NCBI RefSeq assembly: GCF_003015185.1
Contig: NZ_CP027860.1
Span: 2,108,001 to 2,172,000, forward strand
Length of the DNA: 64,000 bases
Source: Ahniella affigens
GTDB lineage: Bacteria; Pseudomonadota; Gammaproteobacteria; Xanthomonadales; Ahniellaceae
Reading direction: 5' to 3'
Shown: in pieces, positions 23,601 through 29,372 of the stretch
How the letters are laid out: each line of letters opens with the position of its first letter
Numbering within the stretch: the stretch's first letter is position 1
The notes under the pieces: generated by a model
What the model was told of the DNA's origin: nothing
Database searches by the model: none
The model's input: only the letters and a program-made list of their open reading frames with translations
Position numbers and translations under genes: made by a program

Positions 23601-25264
23601 ACACGACGTATGGACCGGTGGTGCCGGAGTCGGCGCAGCCGGTGATTGGACGTCCGGTTCCGAATTTACGGTTGTATGTGTTGGATGATCATGGCGAGGT
23701 GTGTGGTCCTGGTGTCGCGGGCGAGTTGTATGTGGCGGGCGCTGGGGTAGCGCGCGGGTATCGGTCGCGGCCGGATTTGACGGCGGAGCGGTTTGTTGAG
23801 CGGATGGTGCTTGGCCGTCTGGAGCGTTTGTATCGGACGGGCGATTGGGTCCGTTGGAAGGAGGATGGGACGCTGGAGTATTTTGGCCGGCGGGATGGAC
23901 AGGTGAAGTTGCGTGGGTTCCGGATTGAGTTGGGCGAGATTGCGGCGGTGTTGGAGTCGCAGTATGGGGTGAGGCAGGCGGTGGTGGTGGTAGCAGGCGA
24001 GGGGCCATCGGCGCAGTTGGTGGCGTATGTGGTGGGCGAGGCGGACACGGATGGGCTTCGGGATGCGTTGGCCGAGCGGTTACCGGCGTACATGGTGCCG
24101 ACGGCGTGGATGTCGTTGCCGGCGTTGCCGCTGAACACGAATGGCAAGATTGATGTGCGGGCGTTGCCCAAACCATTGCTTCGATCGGGCGCTATGGCGC
24201 CGCCTCGAAATCATCTCGAACACGTGCTTCAAGACATCTGGCAGTCGGTCCTGGGCGTTGCGCCAATCGGCATTCATGATCGCTTCTTCGCCTTGGGCGG
24301 GCATTCCCTGTTGGCGGTGCGCATGCTCGCTGCGGTGCGTCAGGCGCTGGGGCGCACCGTGACCGTTGCGCAGATTCTGGGCCACGACACGATCGCCGAA
24401 CTTGCCGGCTTGTTGGGCCGCGAATCAATAGCGGCAGCAGCGCCAATTGTGACGCTGCGCCATGGGCGCGATGATCAACCCTCGGTGCTGTTTCTGCCGC
24501 CAGTGGGCGGGAGCTCGGTGACCTATCACCGTCTGCTGTCGGCCTTTTCGCCTACGCAAACGTTACTCGCGGGACATCTGGATGTGCATGAGACGATGCC
24601 GACTTTGGACGGCACCATCCGCGCGGCCGCGAGCCGGTATTTGGATTACCTGATTGCGGGATCGTTCCCGTTGCCACACTGTCTGGTCGGCTGGTCGATG
24701 GGCGGCGTGCTTGCGCATGAGATCGCCGCATTGATGATCAACCGCAGCATGCCGGCGCCAACCATCGTCCTGATCGACAGCCACGTTCCAATCGAGCAGA
24801 CGGCATCGGGGCCTTCCGAGCGCGGCGCTGCACATACTTTGGCCGCGGAACTTGGCTTGACGGATCAGGCGTTCGATTGGGATGCGGACCAAGGCATTCA
24901 TGGACTACATGCCCGGTTGACCGCGGCCGGCTTGATTCCCGATGAACTGGACGTGGCGCAACTGCAACGTCGGTTGACGTTGATTCATCACCACATGCGA
25001 ATTCTGGCACAGCATCAGCCGACGCCAGCCGCCGTGCCGGTTCTATTATTTAAGGCTCTGAACAGCCGCGATGCCCGTCATGACAACGGTTGGACGCCGT
25101 TCGTTGCAAGCATTCGCATCCAAGCGGTAACTACCGATCACTTTGCAATCATGCGTACCCCGAATGTCGAGCGCTTGGCGCGCGAGATGGCCGGCGTGCT
25201 CGTCGCGGCTGCGGCGTCTGCAGACCAAAGCGACCTGACCGAGATCAGCGCGCATGCTGATTGA
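11624..25264 (+). CDS. Giant four-module NRPS: docking-C*-A-T / C-A-T / C'-C-A-T / C-A-T-TE
   Basis: About 4546 residues. A TubC-type docking domain (to about 11820) is followed by four modules and a thioesterase. C1 keeps its active site (HHLFGDG, 12022) but lacks the N-terminal lobe with the Q-x-L-W and R-H-E-x-L-R-T motifs. C2 has HHIVSDG (15218). Module 3 has an extra N-terminal C lobe (about 17935-18175) before a complete C with HHIAADG (18572). C4 has HHIIADG (21731). Thiolation serines lie at 14651, 17765, 21161 and 24305. Pocket codes read DVQDLGGVYK (modules 1, 2, 4; Gln-like) and DSKDLGVVDK (module 3; close to the surfactin Glu code). The thioesterase has G-W-S-M-G-G (Ser at 24695), Asp in L-I-D-S and His in T-D-H-F. 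GTG at 11624 has GGGGA 5 bases upstream; GTG at 11612 is an alternative. No epimerisation domains are seen. Confidence 0.95.
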   Translation: MNNLNAGAVGAEVSELIAVLAQKGIRIGLRDDGLDIAAPKGAMTGELKERLVRNKAGLVQWLRAHAVQKLPKRPDLRARIVQHDLRAHVDPEAAMQALVDADAVAAFDLEQGPPLRVSTVQMDDEHFVLMINLHHLFGDGQSMSVLASDLGALYEAERQHAAPNLPDLPIQYGDYAVWQRSRLDAEALDRLKRYWLERLRGAPPSHGIPIDYARPSVPSHRGDGATLQVSATTAVSLRSISRGLGATLFSTLFAAFALAQHRFGGATDLVAGTVAANRERVELEGLIGFFVNTVVLRAQVDLQKSFKEFLRGVSSDVRDGFANQDLPFDQLVELLKPPRDPSRHPIFQLMFTVVQSTTEPAATDGAESLNMEPVGSEISAKFDLALAVHDRPDGLHCALNYARDLFSAETADALLETYRSVLDAVAKSPDVPMASLFETSTEAPATLVPADAVTLTAQEWFERHGVGDVLDYSAQGVHRQFEREVLRSGEVPAVVFGSEVLTYAALNARANQLAHHLRSLGVGPECLVGLYLPRSIDQIVGVMAIWKAGGAYVPMDVSHPTGRLESMLADASPLVILTHEGLVSRLPETSAVVLRMEQSATYAGYSAENLSDDGSGSRLAYVLYTSGSTGKPKGVEIEHGSLSSLAAAWVHQRGEQKVGRHVAINAPMVFDVSVQQLLQLLSGATLYPVPEQTRLDIDALWRFMEASRLDEFDCTPSLMQVLLDTLTEARRGWLPKMLLVGGEAISERQWRQLLGLRGYGIEACNGYGPTECTVYTTYGPVVPESAQPVIGRPVPNLRLYVLDDHGEVCGPGVAGELYVAGAGVARGYRSRPDLTAERFVERMVLGRLERLYRTGDWVRWKEDGTLEYFGRRDGQVKLRGFRIELGEIAAVLESQSGVRQAVVVVAGEGPSAQLVAYVVGEADTDGLRDALAERLPAYMVPTAWMSLPALPLNTNGKIDVRALPAPVLTAREYVAPTDALEQTIVSVFEELLGQSPISVHDHFFALGGHSLLAMRAAARINQLLGVDLPAYRVFDLATVAELAPVVRDLQRAGKAVLIPRYTGDRRRMPLSPGQYRQWLFNQVDSVRRGVFNIPEQRSIRGEFEHSRLQRAFTALLARHESLRTRIVVEGDEPWQCVESGIEFDLPLLDLSNVPDANARLEALAIEDAQEVFDLEQAPLLRAKLVRMAPDRHIILLNIHHIVSDGLSQEVLWRELAALYANESLPALPFQFGDYAAWEQSQSARPANVHSEAYWTQHLADLPVCHSLPLRATRPTQQGIHALTARHRLPDGVTAALKQLGQQERTTSYITLLAAFHVLQAQFSGVPDSIVGTPVSTRQSAESEGLIGLFTDILVMRQNVSLAVTFRELLQQVRSRVLEAYEHQDMNFEQVVRVLSPPRTSSHHPLFQILFSVEQEPATVGAWQPIPVIAEQPPQFDLSMVIREGEALTCNLTYNTDLFDASGMNRMLGYYERLLTAVSANPDLALNRLDLLSDAERAWLLAQGTGPVLPVSELGVHRQFEREVLRSADVPAVVFGSEVLTYAALNARANQLAHHLRSLGVGPECLVGLYLPRSIDQIVGVMAIWKAGGAYVPMDVSHPTGRLESMLADASPLVILTHEGLVSRLPETSAVVLRMEQSATYAGYSAENLSDDGSGSRLAYVLYTSGSTGKPKGVEIEHGSLSSLAAAWVHQRGEQKVGRHVAINAPMVFDVSVQQLLQLLSGATLYPVPEQTRLDIDALWRFMEASRLDEFDCTPSLMQVLLDTLTEARRGWLPKMLLVGGEAISERQWRQLLGLRGYGIEACNGYGPTECTVYTTYGPVVPESAQPVIGRPVPNLRLYVLDDHGEVCGPGVAGELYVAGAGVARGYRSRPDLTAERFVERMVLGRLERLYRTGDWVRWKEDGTLEYFGRRDGQVKLRGFRIELGEIAAVLESQSGVRQAVVVVAGEGPSAQLVAYVVGEADTDGLRDALAERLPAYMVPTAWMSLPALPLNTNGKIDVRALPAPELTAREYVAPTDALEQTIVSVFEELLGQSPISVHDHFFALGGHSLLAMRAAARINQLLGVDLPAYRVFDLATVAELAPVVRDLQRAGKAVLIPRYTGDRRRMPLSMAQQRLWLVEKMSAAGSRSLYNIPVHLRIRGELDLAVLERAFQALVTRHETLRTRLIEIDGEPWQCVEPAEGRLVAPVSYAQRQLWLINELEGRDASGLYNIPLSWNLDGPVDPSQLESAFGDLLARHEVLRTHFVEIDGEPWQFIAPEEPFKLVCRDLRDQVDPVAAASALAAADLQQGFDLRRGPLLRAQLLRLAEDRHMLLVCLHHIAADGWSMGILARELNELYRARVEQRTPVLPVLPVQYGDYAHWQRNQVQNLESQLQWWQQQLTNLPACHSLPTDRPRPSRPSHRGATLSHDMPATVASALQALSTEERATAYMTLLAGFQLLLARLSGASDIVVGTAVTNRPFAELEGLIGFFVNTLVLRQSVDTSLSFRDLLKQVRERVLAAYQRQDAPFEQVVQAVRPERSASYHPLVQLMFSVERLLPDAESAANQVAPSNAEVTDDVSNWAKFDLSLLVREGETLSCSITYATDLFDRASMVRLLSEYERLLTAVSTDPDRPLNQLDLLQASERAELLETGAGDVVAVPSGTVHAAFEARVNLHPERIAVQMDGRGISYAELNATANRLARRLLAAGIQRESIVGIFCPRSIEQVVAILAILKAGAAYLPLELSYPKTRLADLTREAGAALVLTFDGLQDKLPDTLPTITLDAPNDWQQFDESNLALECAGSLLAYVIYTSGSTGTPKGVEIEHRQLLNLWSSLRRPIADALGSRDWRTSMNAPLVFDSSVKQWLQVLDGATLCPVPEAARHDAGQLWQFIETERITVLDLTPSLLQTLLDVATERQLALLPRVLLIGGEAISARLWQTLLELSGRYGVQAFNVYGPTECTVDTTMAAIQSACPQPVIGRPLNNVRLYVLDHDGNPCAVGMAGELYVAGAGVARGYRSRPDLTAERFVERMVLGRLERLYRTGDWVRWKEDGTLEYFGRRDGQVKLRGFRIELGEIAAVLESQSGVRQAVVVVAGEGPSAQLVAYVVGEADTDGLRDALAERLPAYMVPTAWMSLPALPLNTNGKIDVRALPAPELTAREYVAPTDALEQTIVSVFEELLGQSPISVHDHFFALGGHSLLAMRAAARINQLLGVDLPAYRVFDLATVAELAPVVRDLQRAGKAVLILRYTGDRRRMPLSMAQQRLWLVEKMHGDAIAGLYNIPFRTRLQGPLSVPALESAVSNLVARHESLRTRFVEAADQVWQCVEPAATVQIEQRDLRSESDPIAALHDVSQAWAAQAFDLAAGPLFRIQLVCLGADQHALLMCLHHIIADGWSMGVLAEELTELYDAALNQREPNVRPLPIQYGDFAHWQRTQEHDFDAQLQWWRQELSDLPTCHSLPTARPRPAQLGYRGATLSHDLSASVARSVQALAHEERATAFMTLLAAFQVLLAQQSGASDIVVGTPTANRPNPELQGLIGFFVNTLVLRQQVDDTLSFRGLLRQVRERVLAAYQRQDVPFEQIVQAINPERSAAHHPLFQILFSTERVAGLANANREADGGAAADESSDWAKFDLSWVVREGDTLSCSLTYNTDLFDAAGMNRMLGYYERLLTAVSANPDLALNRLDLLSDAERAWLLAQGTGPVLPVSELGVHRQFEREVLRSADVPAVVFGSEVLTYAALNARANQLAHHLRSLGVGPECLVGLYLPRSIDQIVGVMAIWKAGGAYVPMDVSHPTGRLESMLADASPLVILTHEGLVSRLPETSAVVLRMEQSATYAGYSAENLSDDGSGSRLAYVLYTSGSTGKPKGVEIEHGSLSSLAAAWVHQRGEQKVGRHVAINAPMVFDVSVQQLLQLLSGATLYPVPEQTRLDIDALWRFMEASRLDEFDCTPSLMQVLLDTLTEARRGWLPKMLLVGGEAISERQWRQLLGLRGYGIEACNGYGPTECTVYTTYGPVVPESAQPVIGRPVPNLRLYVLDDHGEVCGPGVAGELYVAGAGVARGYRSRPDLTAERFVERMVLGRLERLYRTGDWVRWKEDGTLEYFGRRDGQVKLRGFRIELGEIAAVLESQYGVRQAVVVVAGEGPSAQLVAYVVGEADTDGLRDALAERLPAYMVPTAWMSLPALPLNTNGKIDVRALPKPLLRSGAMAPPRNHLEHVLQDIWQSVLGVAPIGIHDRFFALGGHSLLAVRMLAAVRQALGRTVTVAQILGHDTIAELAGLLGRESIAAAAPIVTLRHGRDDQPSVLFLPPVGGSSVTYHRLLSAFSPTQTLLAGHLDVHETMPTLDGTIRAAASRYLDYLIAGSFPLPHCLVGWSMGGVLAHEIAALMINRSMPAPTIVLIDSHVPIEQTASGPSERGAAHTLAAELGLTDQAFDWDADQGIHGLHARLTAAGLIPDELDVAQLQRRLTLIHHHMRILAQHQPTPAAVPVLLFKALNSRDARHDNGWTPFVASIRIQAVTTDHFAIMRTPNVERLAREMAGVLVAAAASADQSDLTEISAHAD
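13049..14836 (+). repeat. Near-identical A-T unit, copy 1 (NRPS module 1)
   Basis: The 1788-base stretch covering the adenylation and thiolation domains matches 16163-17950 almost base for base, with only scattered substitutions (for example ggtgag against gctgat near 13087). It uses TTG for most leucines and many T/G-ending codons, unlike the flanking condensation domain. The match stops abruptly at the start of the next C domain. Recent internal duplication or gene conversion is inferred. Confidence 0.9.
15979..17950 (+). repeat. Near-identical A-T unit, copy 2 (NRPS module 2)
   Basis: Its first part (15979-17628) matches 22519-24168 including the last stretch of the preceding C domain, while 16163-17950 matches copy 1. 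The two boundaries differ, so copy 2 shares a longer 5' border with copy 4 and a longer 3' border with copy 1. That suggests repeated exchange between modules rather than a single duplication. Confidence 0.9.
20576..21378 (+). repeat. Partial A-T unit, copy 3 (3' part only, NRPS module 3)
   Basis: From the G-E-L-Y-V-A-G-A-G motif of the adenylation domain through the thiolation domain and into the next C domain, module 3 matches module 2. Upstream of 20576, including the substrate pocket, the sequence and its codon style are different. The border therefore separates a distinct Glu-type adenylation core from a shared C-terminal subdomain plus carrier. Confidence 0.88.
22519..24168 (+). repeat. 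Near-identical A unit, copy 4 (NRPS module 4)
   Basis: This copy matches 15979-17628 nearly base for base, beginning in the end of the C domain (acctacaacaccgatctg) and ending in the adenylation domain at gatgtgcgggcgttgcc. The following thiolation domain and thioesterase are unrelated in sequence to the other copies. One visible coding difference is Tyr for Ser in S-Q-Y-G-V-R-Q near 23964. Confidence 0.9.
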
Positions 25265-26759
25265 TCTCGAACAGTTGCCGCTGCCGACCGCCATTTGTGC
25301 CGACGTATTGGTGGTTGGGGCCGGGGTGGCCGGCTTGATCCTGGCTCGCGAACTGGCGGACGCCGGCATTGACGTCGCGATTCTGGAGAGTGGCGGCATT
25401 GAACCGGAAGCCCGCAATTCCGACTTGTCGCGCGGCACGGGCGTCGTGTCTAGCCCTGAGGGCCCCGAGCTCGTTTGCGATGATTATCTGCACACGTCGC
25501 GCGAGCGCGGCGTTGGCGGAACATTGAACCTCTGGGGTGGCAAGTGCGGTGAGCTGGACCCGGTCGATTTCGAGCAGCGCGAGTGGATTCCAGGGAGCGG
25601 CTGGCCGTTCAGCAAGGGCGATTTGCAGCCCTTCTTGGATCGTGCATGTTACCGGTTCGGGATTCCCACGTTTGCTGGCCGGCGCCGCCAATTGGAGGCA
25701 GCCGGTGCATGGGTCAAGATAAATGCTGAGCGGAATTTCACCAGCGCGTTGCGGATATTCAGTGGGGTGACGGGAACCGCGCCCGGTGAGGGGCTGCATC
25801 AGTTCAAGGCGGCAATCGCAGAAGACCCGAACATTCGTATCTACTTGCACGCCACGGTCACTGAGCTCGTTCCCGATGCCAGTGGTCGATCGATTGCCCG
25901 TCTTCGTGTGGCTCGCCCAGATGGCCAAAGCGTGGAAGCGCGTGCCGGGCGCTATGTGTTGGCTGCGGGTGGTCTGGAGAATCCCCGCTTGCTGTTGCTG
26001 TCCACCGCGCAATCGGCCTCTGGCCTTGGCAATGCGCATGATCTGGTCGGGCGGTATTTCAGCGGCCACGGGATTCTGCGCGACATCAACGGGCCGTTGC
26101 TGCCGCCCGCGCATCTCAAGCTGACAGACGCTCAGAAGCAGTCGCTCGCGCTGTATTTGCACAAGGATCCCGCACATCCTCAGGCGCTGTTGCTCGCAAC
26201 CAAAGGACTGCAGTATCGCGAGCAGACGGCCGGGTTTGCCGCCACCCTTGAACCTGTCGAGGACAGTCGGTGCCCCGAAGCAACGCCGATGTTCTTCGCG
26301 ATCGAGCAGACCCCGAATTCGGCCAGCCGGGTCAGCTTATCGTCGACCGCGGACGCATTTGGCTGTCGACGCCTGCACTTGGAATGGCGATTCAACCAGT
26401 TGGATTTGGATTCGATGCGCCGTTCGATCCAGGTGCTCGCTTCGGACCTTCAGAAGGCAGGATTCGGGCAGCTCGTCTATCAGGACGATTCCCTGCGTCT
26501 GGCACAGGCATTGGAGTTGGCTCGACACCACATGGGTACCACCCGCATGCACGACGACCCAACGCAAGGCGTCGTCAATCGCGATTGCCGCCTGCACGGG
26601 GTCGACAACCTCTATGTGGCCGGAGCGTCCGTCTTTCCGACGTCTGGCGTGGCCAACCCCACGTTGACGCTGGCGGCGTTGGCGATTCGGCTGGCTGACC
26701 ATTTGCGGGCCGGTATCGGTGCTGGTGCGACGCGCGAGCTGGTCGCCGCAGCGACATGA
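25254..26759 (+). CDS. GMC-family FAD-dependent oxidoreductase, cluster tailoring enzyme
   Basis: The 501-residue protein has an N-terminal FAD-binding Rossmann motif (V-V-G-A-G-V-A-G-L, about residues 15-23), a central R-Y-V-L-A-A-G-G-L-E-N-P-R segment, and a C-terminal GMC domain with H-H-M-G-T-T-R-M (His425/His426) and A-N-P-T-L-T. Members oxidise alcohols, sugars or related C-H bonds using flavin. No signal peptide is visible. Its ATG lies inside the last codons of the NRPS and overlaps it by 11 bases, so translation is probably coupled and the enzyme should act on the assembly-line product, perhaps on the hydroxyl left by the polyketide ketoreductase. That substrate is inference. Confidence 0.88.
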   Translation: MLIDLEQLPLPTAICADVLVVGAGVAGLILARELADAGIDVAILESGGIEPEARNSDLSRGTGVVSSPEGPELVCDDYLHTSRERGVGGTLNLWGGKCGELDPVDFEQREWIPGSGWPFSKGDLQPFLDRACYRFGIPTFAGRRRQLEAAGAWVKINAERNFTSALRIFSGVTGTAPGEGLHQFKAAIAEDPNIRIYLHATVTELVPDASGRSIARLRVARPDGQSVEARAGRYVLAAGGLENPRLLLLSTAQSASGLGNAHDLVGRYFSGHGILRDINGPLLPPAHLKLTDAQKQSLALYLHKDPAHPQALLLATKGLQYREQTAGFAATLEPVEDSRCPEATPMFFAIEQTPNSASRVSLSSTADAFGCRRLHLEWRFNQLDLDSMRRSIQVLASDLQKAGFGQLVYQDDSLRLAQALELARHHMGTTRMHDDPTQGVVNRDCRLHGVDNLYVAGASVFPTSGVANPTLTLAALAIRLADHLRAGIGAGATRELVAAAT

Positions 26760-26916
26760 TCCGCGTCCGGTTCCGTTGCCATCTGGGTCCCAAAAAAAGG
26801 GATGCGCCCGCGGTCGTCCAAACCTCACAATGTCCTTGAAGTCGCGGGGGAATCGTTATTCTAATCAATAGGATAGAGCGACAATCTCATGTATTGAGAC
26901 AGGTCCGATCAGACCA

Positions 26917-27612
26917 TTACGGGGCGCCATTCGAGCTGCCCGCCTGTCGCTTTCGACGCGTCCATACGTGCAGGACCCAGTAACCGACCGCTGCAGCCAG
27001 GCAGATCAGTGCCGGAATCGCCAAGGCGTCAAACCCGAGCCGGCGCAGGGCCCAGACGCCCACAAACACGCCGACGACGAAGCCAGAGATCACGAGCAGG
27101 CAGAGCCGGAGTCGCCGCCGATCGATCGGCAGGCCACGCGCGGCATGACCCAGGTAGATTCCCAGGTCGGTGATCATGCCAGTGAGGTGCGTGGTTCGAA
27201 TGACGGCGCCGCTGTAGGTGCTGACCATCGCGTTCTGCAATCCGCACGCGCAGGCAATCAAGTAGAGGCCCGCTTCCTCGTGGCCGTCGAGCAGCGGAAT
27301 GGCCAACAGCAGCAATCCAGCCGCCCAGCCAAGCGCGACGCTGTACCGGCGGCCAAGCCTCAATGTGCTGTCCTGAATCAGAATGCCGCTCAGCACGGTG
27401 CCGGCAAAAAAAGCGAACAGGATCAGCGCGTGATGGAGTGCCAGGCGCCATTGCCCGGTTGCGAGACTGCCTGCCACCAAGGTGGTGGTGCCGGTCAAAT
27501 GCGTAATGGATTGCTGGTAGGCGCTGAAGAGTCCGATCCCGTTGACCATCCCGGCATTGAGCGCCAATAGCCAGGCACCGATCCACACCCATCTTGGTAA
27601 TAGTCGAATCAT
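26917..27612 (-). CDS. DUF1275 (YoaK-type) integral membrane protein
   Basis: The 231-residue hydrophobic protein shows about six membrane segments. It has two repeated T-H-L-T-G motifs (T-H-L-T-G-T-T-T-L near residue 38 and T-H-L-T-G-M-I-T-D near 142) and G-L-Q-N-A, which are typical of the DUF1275/YoaK family. The molecular function of the family is unknown. It converges with the end of the NRPS cluster and is divergent from arsR, with 141 bases between the two starts. Nothing ties it to peptide export beyond position. Confidence 0.82.
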   Translation of the reverse strand: MIRLLPRWVWIGAWLLALNAGMVNGIGLFSAYQQSITHLTGTTTLVAGSLATGQWRLALHHALILFAFFAGTVLSGILIQDSTLRLGRRYSVALGWAAGLLLLAIPLLDGHEEAGLYLIACACGLQNAMVSTYSGAVIRTTHLTGMITDLGIYLGHAARGLPIDRRRLRLCLLVISGFVVGVFVGVWALRRLGFDALAIPALICLAAAVGYWVLHVWTRRKRQAGSSNGAP

Positions 27613-27733
27613 TCGATTGGTTCTTTTGGTTCCCGATTGACCGTTCGATTATCGGGTTCGTGACCCGATTTGGCGGCTTCTCGCGGCGCGTTGCGGTGAA
27701 AAGCCATAAGCCTGGTGCTTGCTTTAATTCCAT

Positions 27734-27745
27734 AATTCCGGAAAT
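27734..27745. promoter_or_regulatory. Candidate ArsR operator palindrome
   Basis: AATTCCGGAAAT is a near-perfect palindrome ending 8 bases before the arsR ATG, within an AT-rich stretch. ArsR-family repressors bind short palindromes overlapping their own promoter or start region. No ribosome binding site is visible between it and the ATG, so the arsR message may be leaderless or weakly translated. Confidence 0.4.
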
Positions 27746-27753
27746 ATAGAAAT

Positions 27754-28116
27754 ATGGATACCCCATTGGCCTTGGCCGCGCTGAGTGCGTTGAGTCACGA
27801 ATCTCGTCTTGCTGCGTTTCGGCGTCTCGTTGAGGCCGGCCCGGCGGGCATGACGGTGGGCGACCTCCGGCAGACCCTGGGATTGCCGGCTGCGACGTTG
27901 ACGGCGCACCTGAACGTCTTGCGTCAAGCCCAGTTGGTGCGCGATCAGCGTGAGGGCCGGGTCATTCGCGTTCGCGCCAACTTTGATCAGATGAACGCGT
28001 TGGTCGCCTATCTCACCGCGAACTGTTGCGCGGGCCAGATCGATTGTGGCGTGGTTCCCCAATGTGTGCCCGATCCCACTGGCTCCGACCCCGCCGGCCA
28101 CTGCTCCGCTTGTTGA
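27754..28116 (+). CDS. arsR: ArsR-family metalloregulator
   Basis: The 120-residue protein is a winged-helix ArsR repressor: A-L-S-H-E-S-R-L-A-A-F-R at the N-terminus, recognition region G-L-P-A-A-T-L-T-A-H-L, and wing R-E-G-R-V-I. The C-terminal tail is cysteine-rich (Cys-Cys in N-C-C, then four further cysteines, two of them in C-S-A-C), which fits an arsenite-sensing site placed in the C-terminal region rather than in the DNA-binding helix. It should repress its own operon until As(III) binds. It leads the arsR-arsC-aquaporin operon. Confidence 0.85.
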   Translation: MDTPLALAALSALSHESRLAAFRRLVEAGPAGMTVGDLRQTLGLPAATLTAHLNVLRQAQLVRDQREGRVIRVRANFDQMNALVAYLTANCCAGQIDCGVVPQCVPDPTGSDPAGHCSAC

Positions 28117-28138
28117 ACACTACCTCTAGAGTTGAATC

Positions 28139-28522
28139 ATGAAACGCGTGCTGTTTGTTTGTGTCGAGAATGCCAACCGAAGCCAAATGGCCGAAGCCTT
28201 CGCCCGTATGTTTGGCGGGCCTGATGTCGAAGCGCTGAGCGCCGGATCGCGCCCATCAGGTGTGATCAATCCCAAAGCCATCCGTTATATGGCGGAACTG
28301 GGCTACGACCTGAGCCAGCACGCCTCCAAATCGCTGGACGACATCGAAGGCAGTTTCGATGCGGTGATCACGATGGGCTGCGGCGACTCGTGCCCTTGGG
28401 TGCCCGCGCGTCGGCGCGAGGACTGGGCGCTGCAAGACCCCAAGCACCTGGATGACGATGCCTATCGGGCGATACGCGACGACATCGGTCAGCGCGTCAA
28501 GGCACTGCTGGCGTCGCTCTGA
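28139..28522 (+). CDS. arsC: Arsenate reductase, low-molecular-weight phosphatase type
   Basis: The 127-residue protein has the phosphatase-type P-loop C-V-E-N-A-N-R-S (Cys8 to Ser15) at its N-terminus and later cysteines Cys81 and Cys85 in G-C-G-D-S-C-P, followed by D-W-A-L-Q-D-P with the catalytic aspartate. This arrangement is the thioredoxin-coupled ArsC family, which reduces arsenate to arsenite through a cysteine relay. It lies 22 bases after arsR, and its stop overlaps the start of the aquaporin gene by one base, so the three genes form one operon. Confidence 0.88.
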   Translation: MKRVLFVCVENANRSQMAEAFARMFGGPDVEALSAGSRPSGVINPKAIRYMAELGYDLSQHASKSLDDIEGSFDAVITMGCGDSCPWVPARRREDWALQDPKHLDDDAYRAIRDDIGQRVKALLASL

Positions 28523-29211
28523 TGCCTTTCGCCCGCAAGCTGCTCGCCGAAGCAGTCGGCACGATGATCCTGCTCGCCAGCGTGGTTGGCTCCGGCATCA
28601 TGGCTGTGCAGTTGGCGCAGGGAAATGCCGCCGTCGCATTGCTCGCCAACGCAGCTGTAACGGCCGGCGTGCTGTATGTGCTGATTGTGTTGCTTGGTCC
28701 AATTTCGGGCGCACAGTTCAATCCGGTGGTCAGTCTGGTCATGCGCCTTCGAGGTGACATGCGCTCGGGTGAGGCACTTGCCTATGCATGCGTGCAGATT
28801 CCCGCCGCCATTGCGGGTGTGATGCTGGCTCACGCCATGTTCGACTTGCCGCTATGGCAGGCCGGCACGCATGTCCGCACGGGGGCGCCCCAATGGCTCA
28901 GCGAAGTGGTGGCCACCGCCGGACTGATTCTGACGATCCTGCTCGGGTCAAAGTATCGGCCGACCGCCATACCCGCGCTCGTCGCGAGTTACATTTTCGC
29001 TGCCTACTGGTTTACCGCGAGCACATCGTTCGCGAATCCGGCCGCAGCGATCGCCCGTGCTGGAACGGACACGTTCGCCAGCATCCGACCGACTGACGTG
29101 GTCGGATTTGTAGCGGCGCAGATCATTGGTGCGCTGCTTGGGCTCGCACTGAGTTGGCTCCTCATCGATTCGGAACCAGTTACGCCAACGAGCCGCCGAT
29201 CCGAAGCCTGA
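28522..29211 (+). CDS. Aquaporin-family channel of an ars operon (AqpS-like)
   Basis: The 229-residue membrane protein shows the MIP fold with about six membrane segments and two pore motifs. The first is N-P-V (G-A-Q-F-N-P-V-V-S) instead of the usual N-P-A; the second is N-P-A (S-F-A-N-P-A-A-A-I-A-R). N-P-V at the first position is also what is seen in rhizobial AqpS-type proteins that replace ArsB and let arsenite leave the cell down its gradient. Its position directly after arsC, with no arsB or acr3 in sight, supports arsenite efflux. Confidence 0.85.
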   Translation: MPFARKLLAEAVGTMILLASVVGSGIMAVQLAQGNAAVALLANAAVTAGVLYVLIVLLGPISGAQFNPVVSLVMRLRGDMRSGEALAYACVQIPAAIAGVMLAHAMFDLPLWQAGTHVRTGAPQWLSEVVATAGLILTILLGSKYRPTAIPALVASYIFAAYWFTASTSFANPAAAIARAGTDTFASIRPTDVVGFVAAQIIGALLGLALSWLLIDSEPVTPTSRRSEA

Positions 29212-29372
29212 TTCTCAGATTGCTGAATCGGTCGATTGACAGGTCGGCGCCAACCGGCGTAGCGTTCGCCAACCGCAGGTTGCGGTTCTAGGCTTGGGGC
29301 CAGTTGCACGGGCGAGCGGGTTGGTCCTGCCAGAAGTGTCTATCCGAAGTGGTTCGCCCAACGGAGCCCGAT
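29212..29372. other. Intergenic region between aquaporin and MBL gene
   Basis: No gene, clear promoter or strong hairpin is seen. GGAG at 29362-29365 provides the ribosome binding site for the following gene. Confidence 0.3.
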
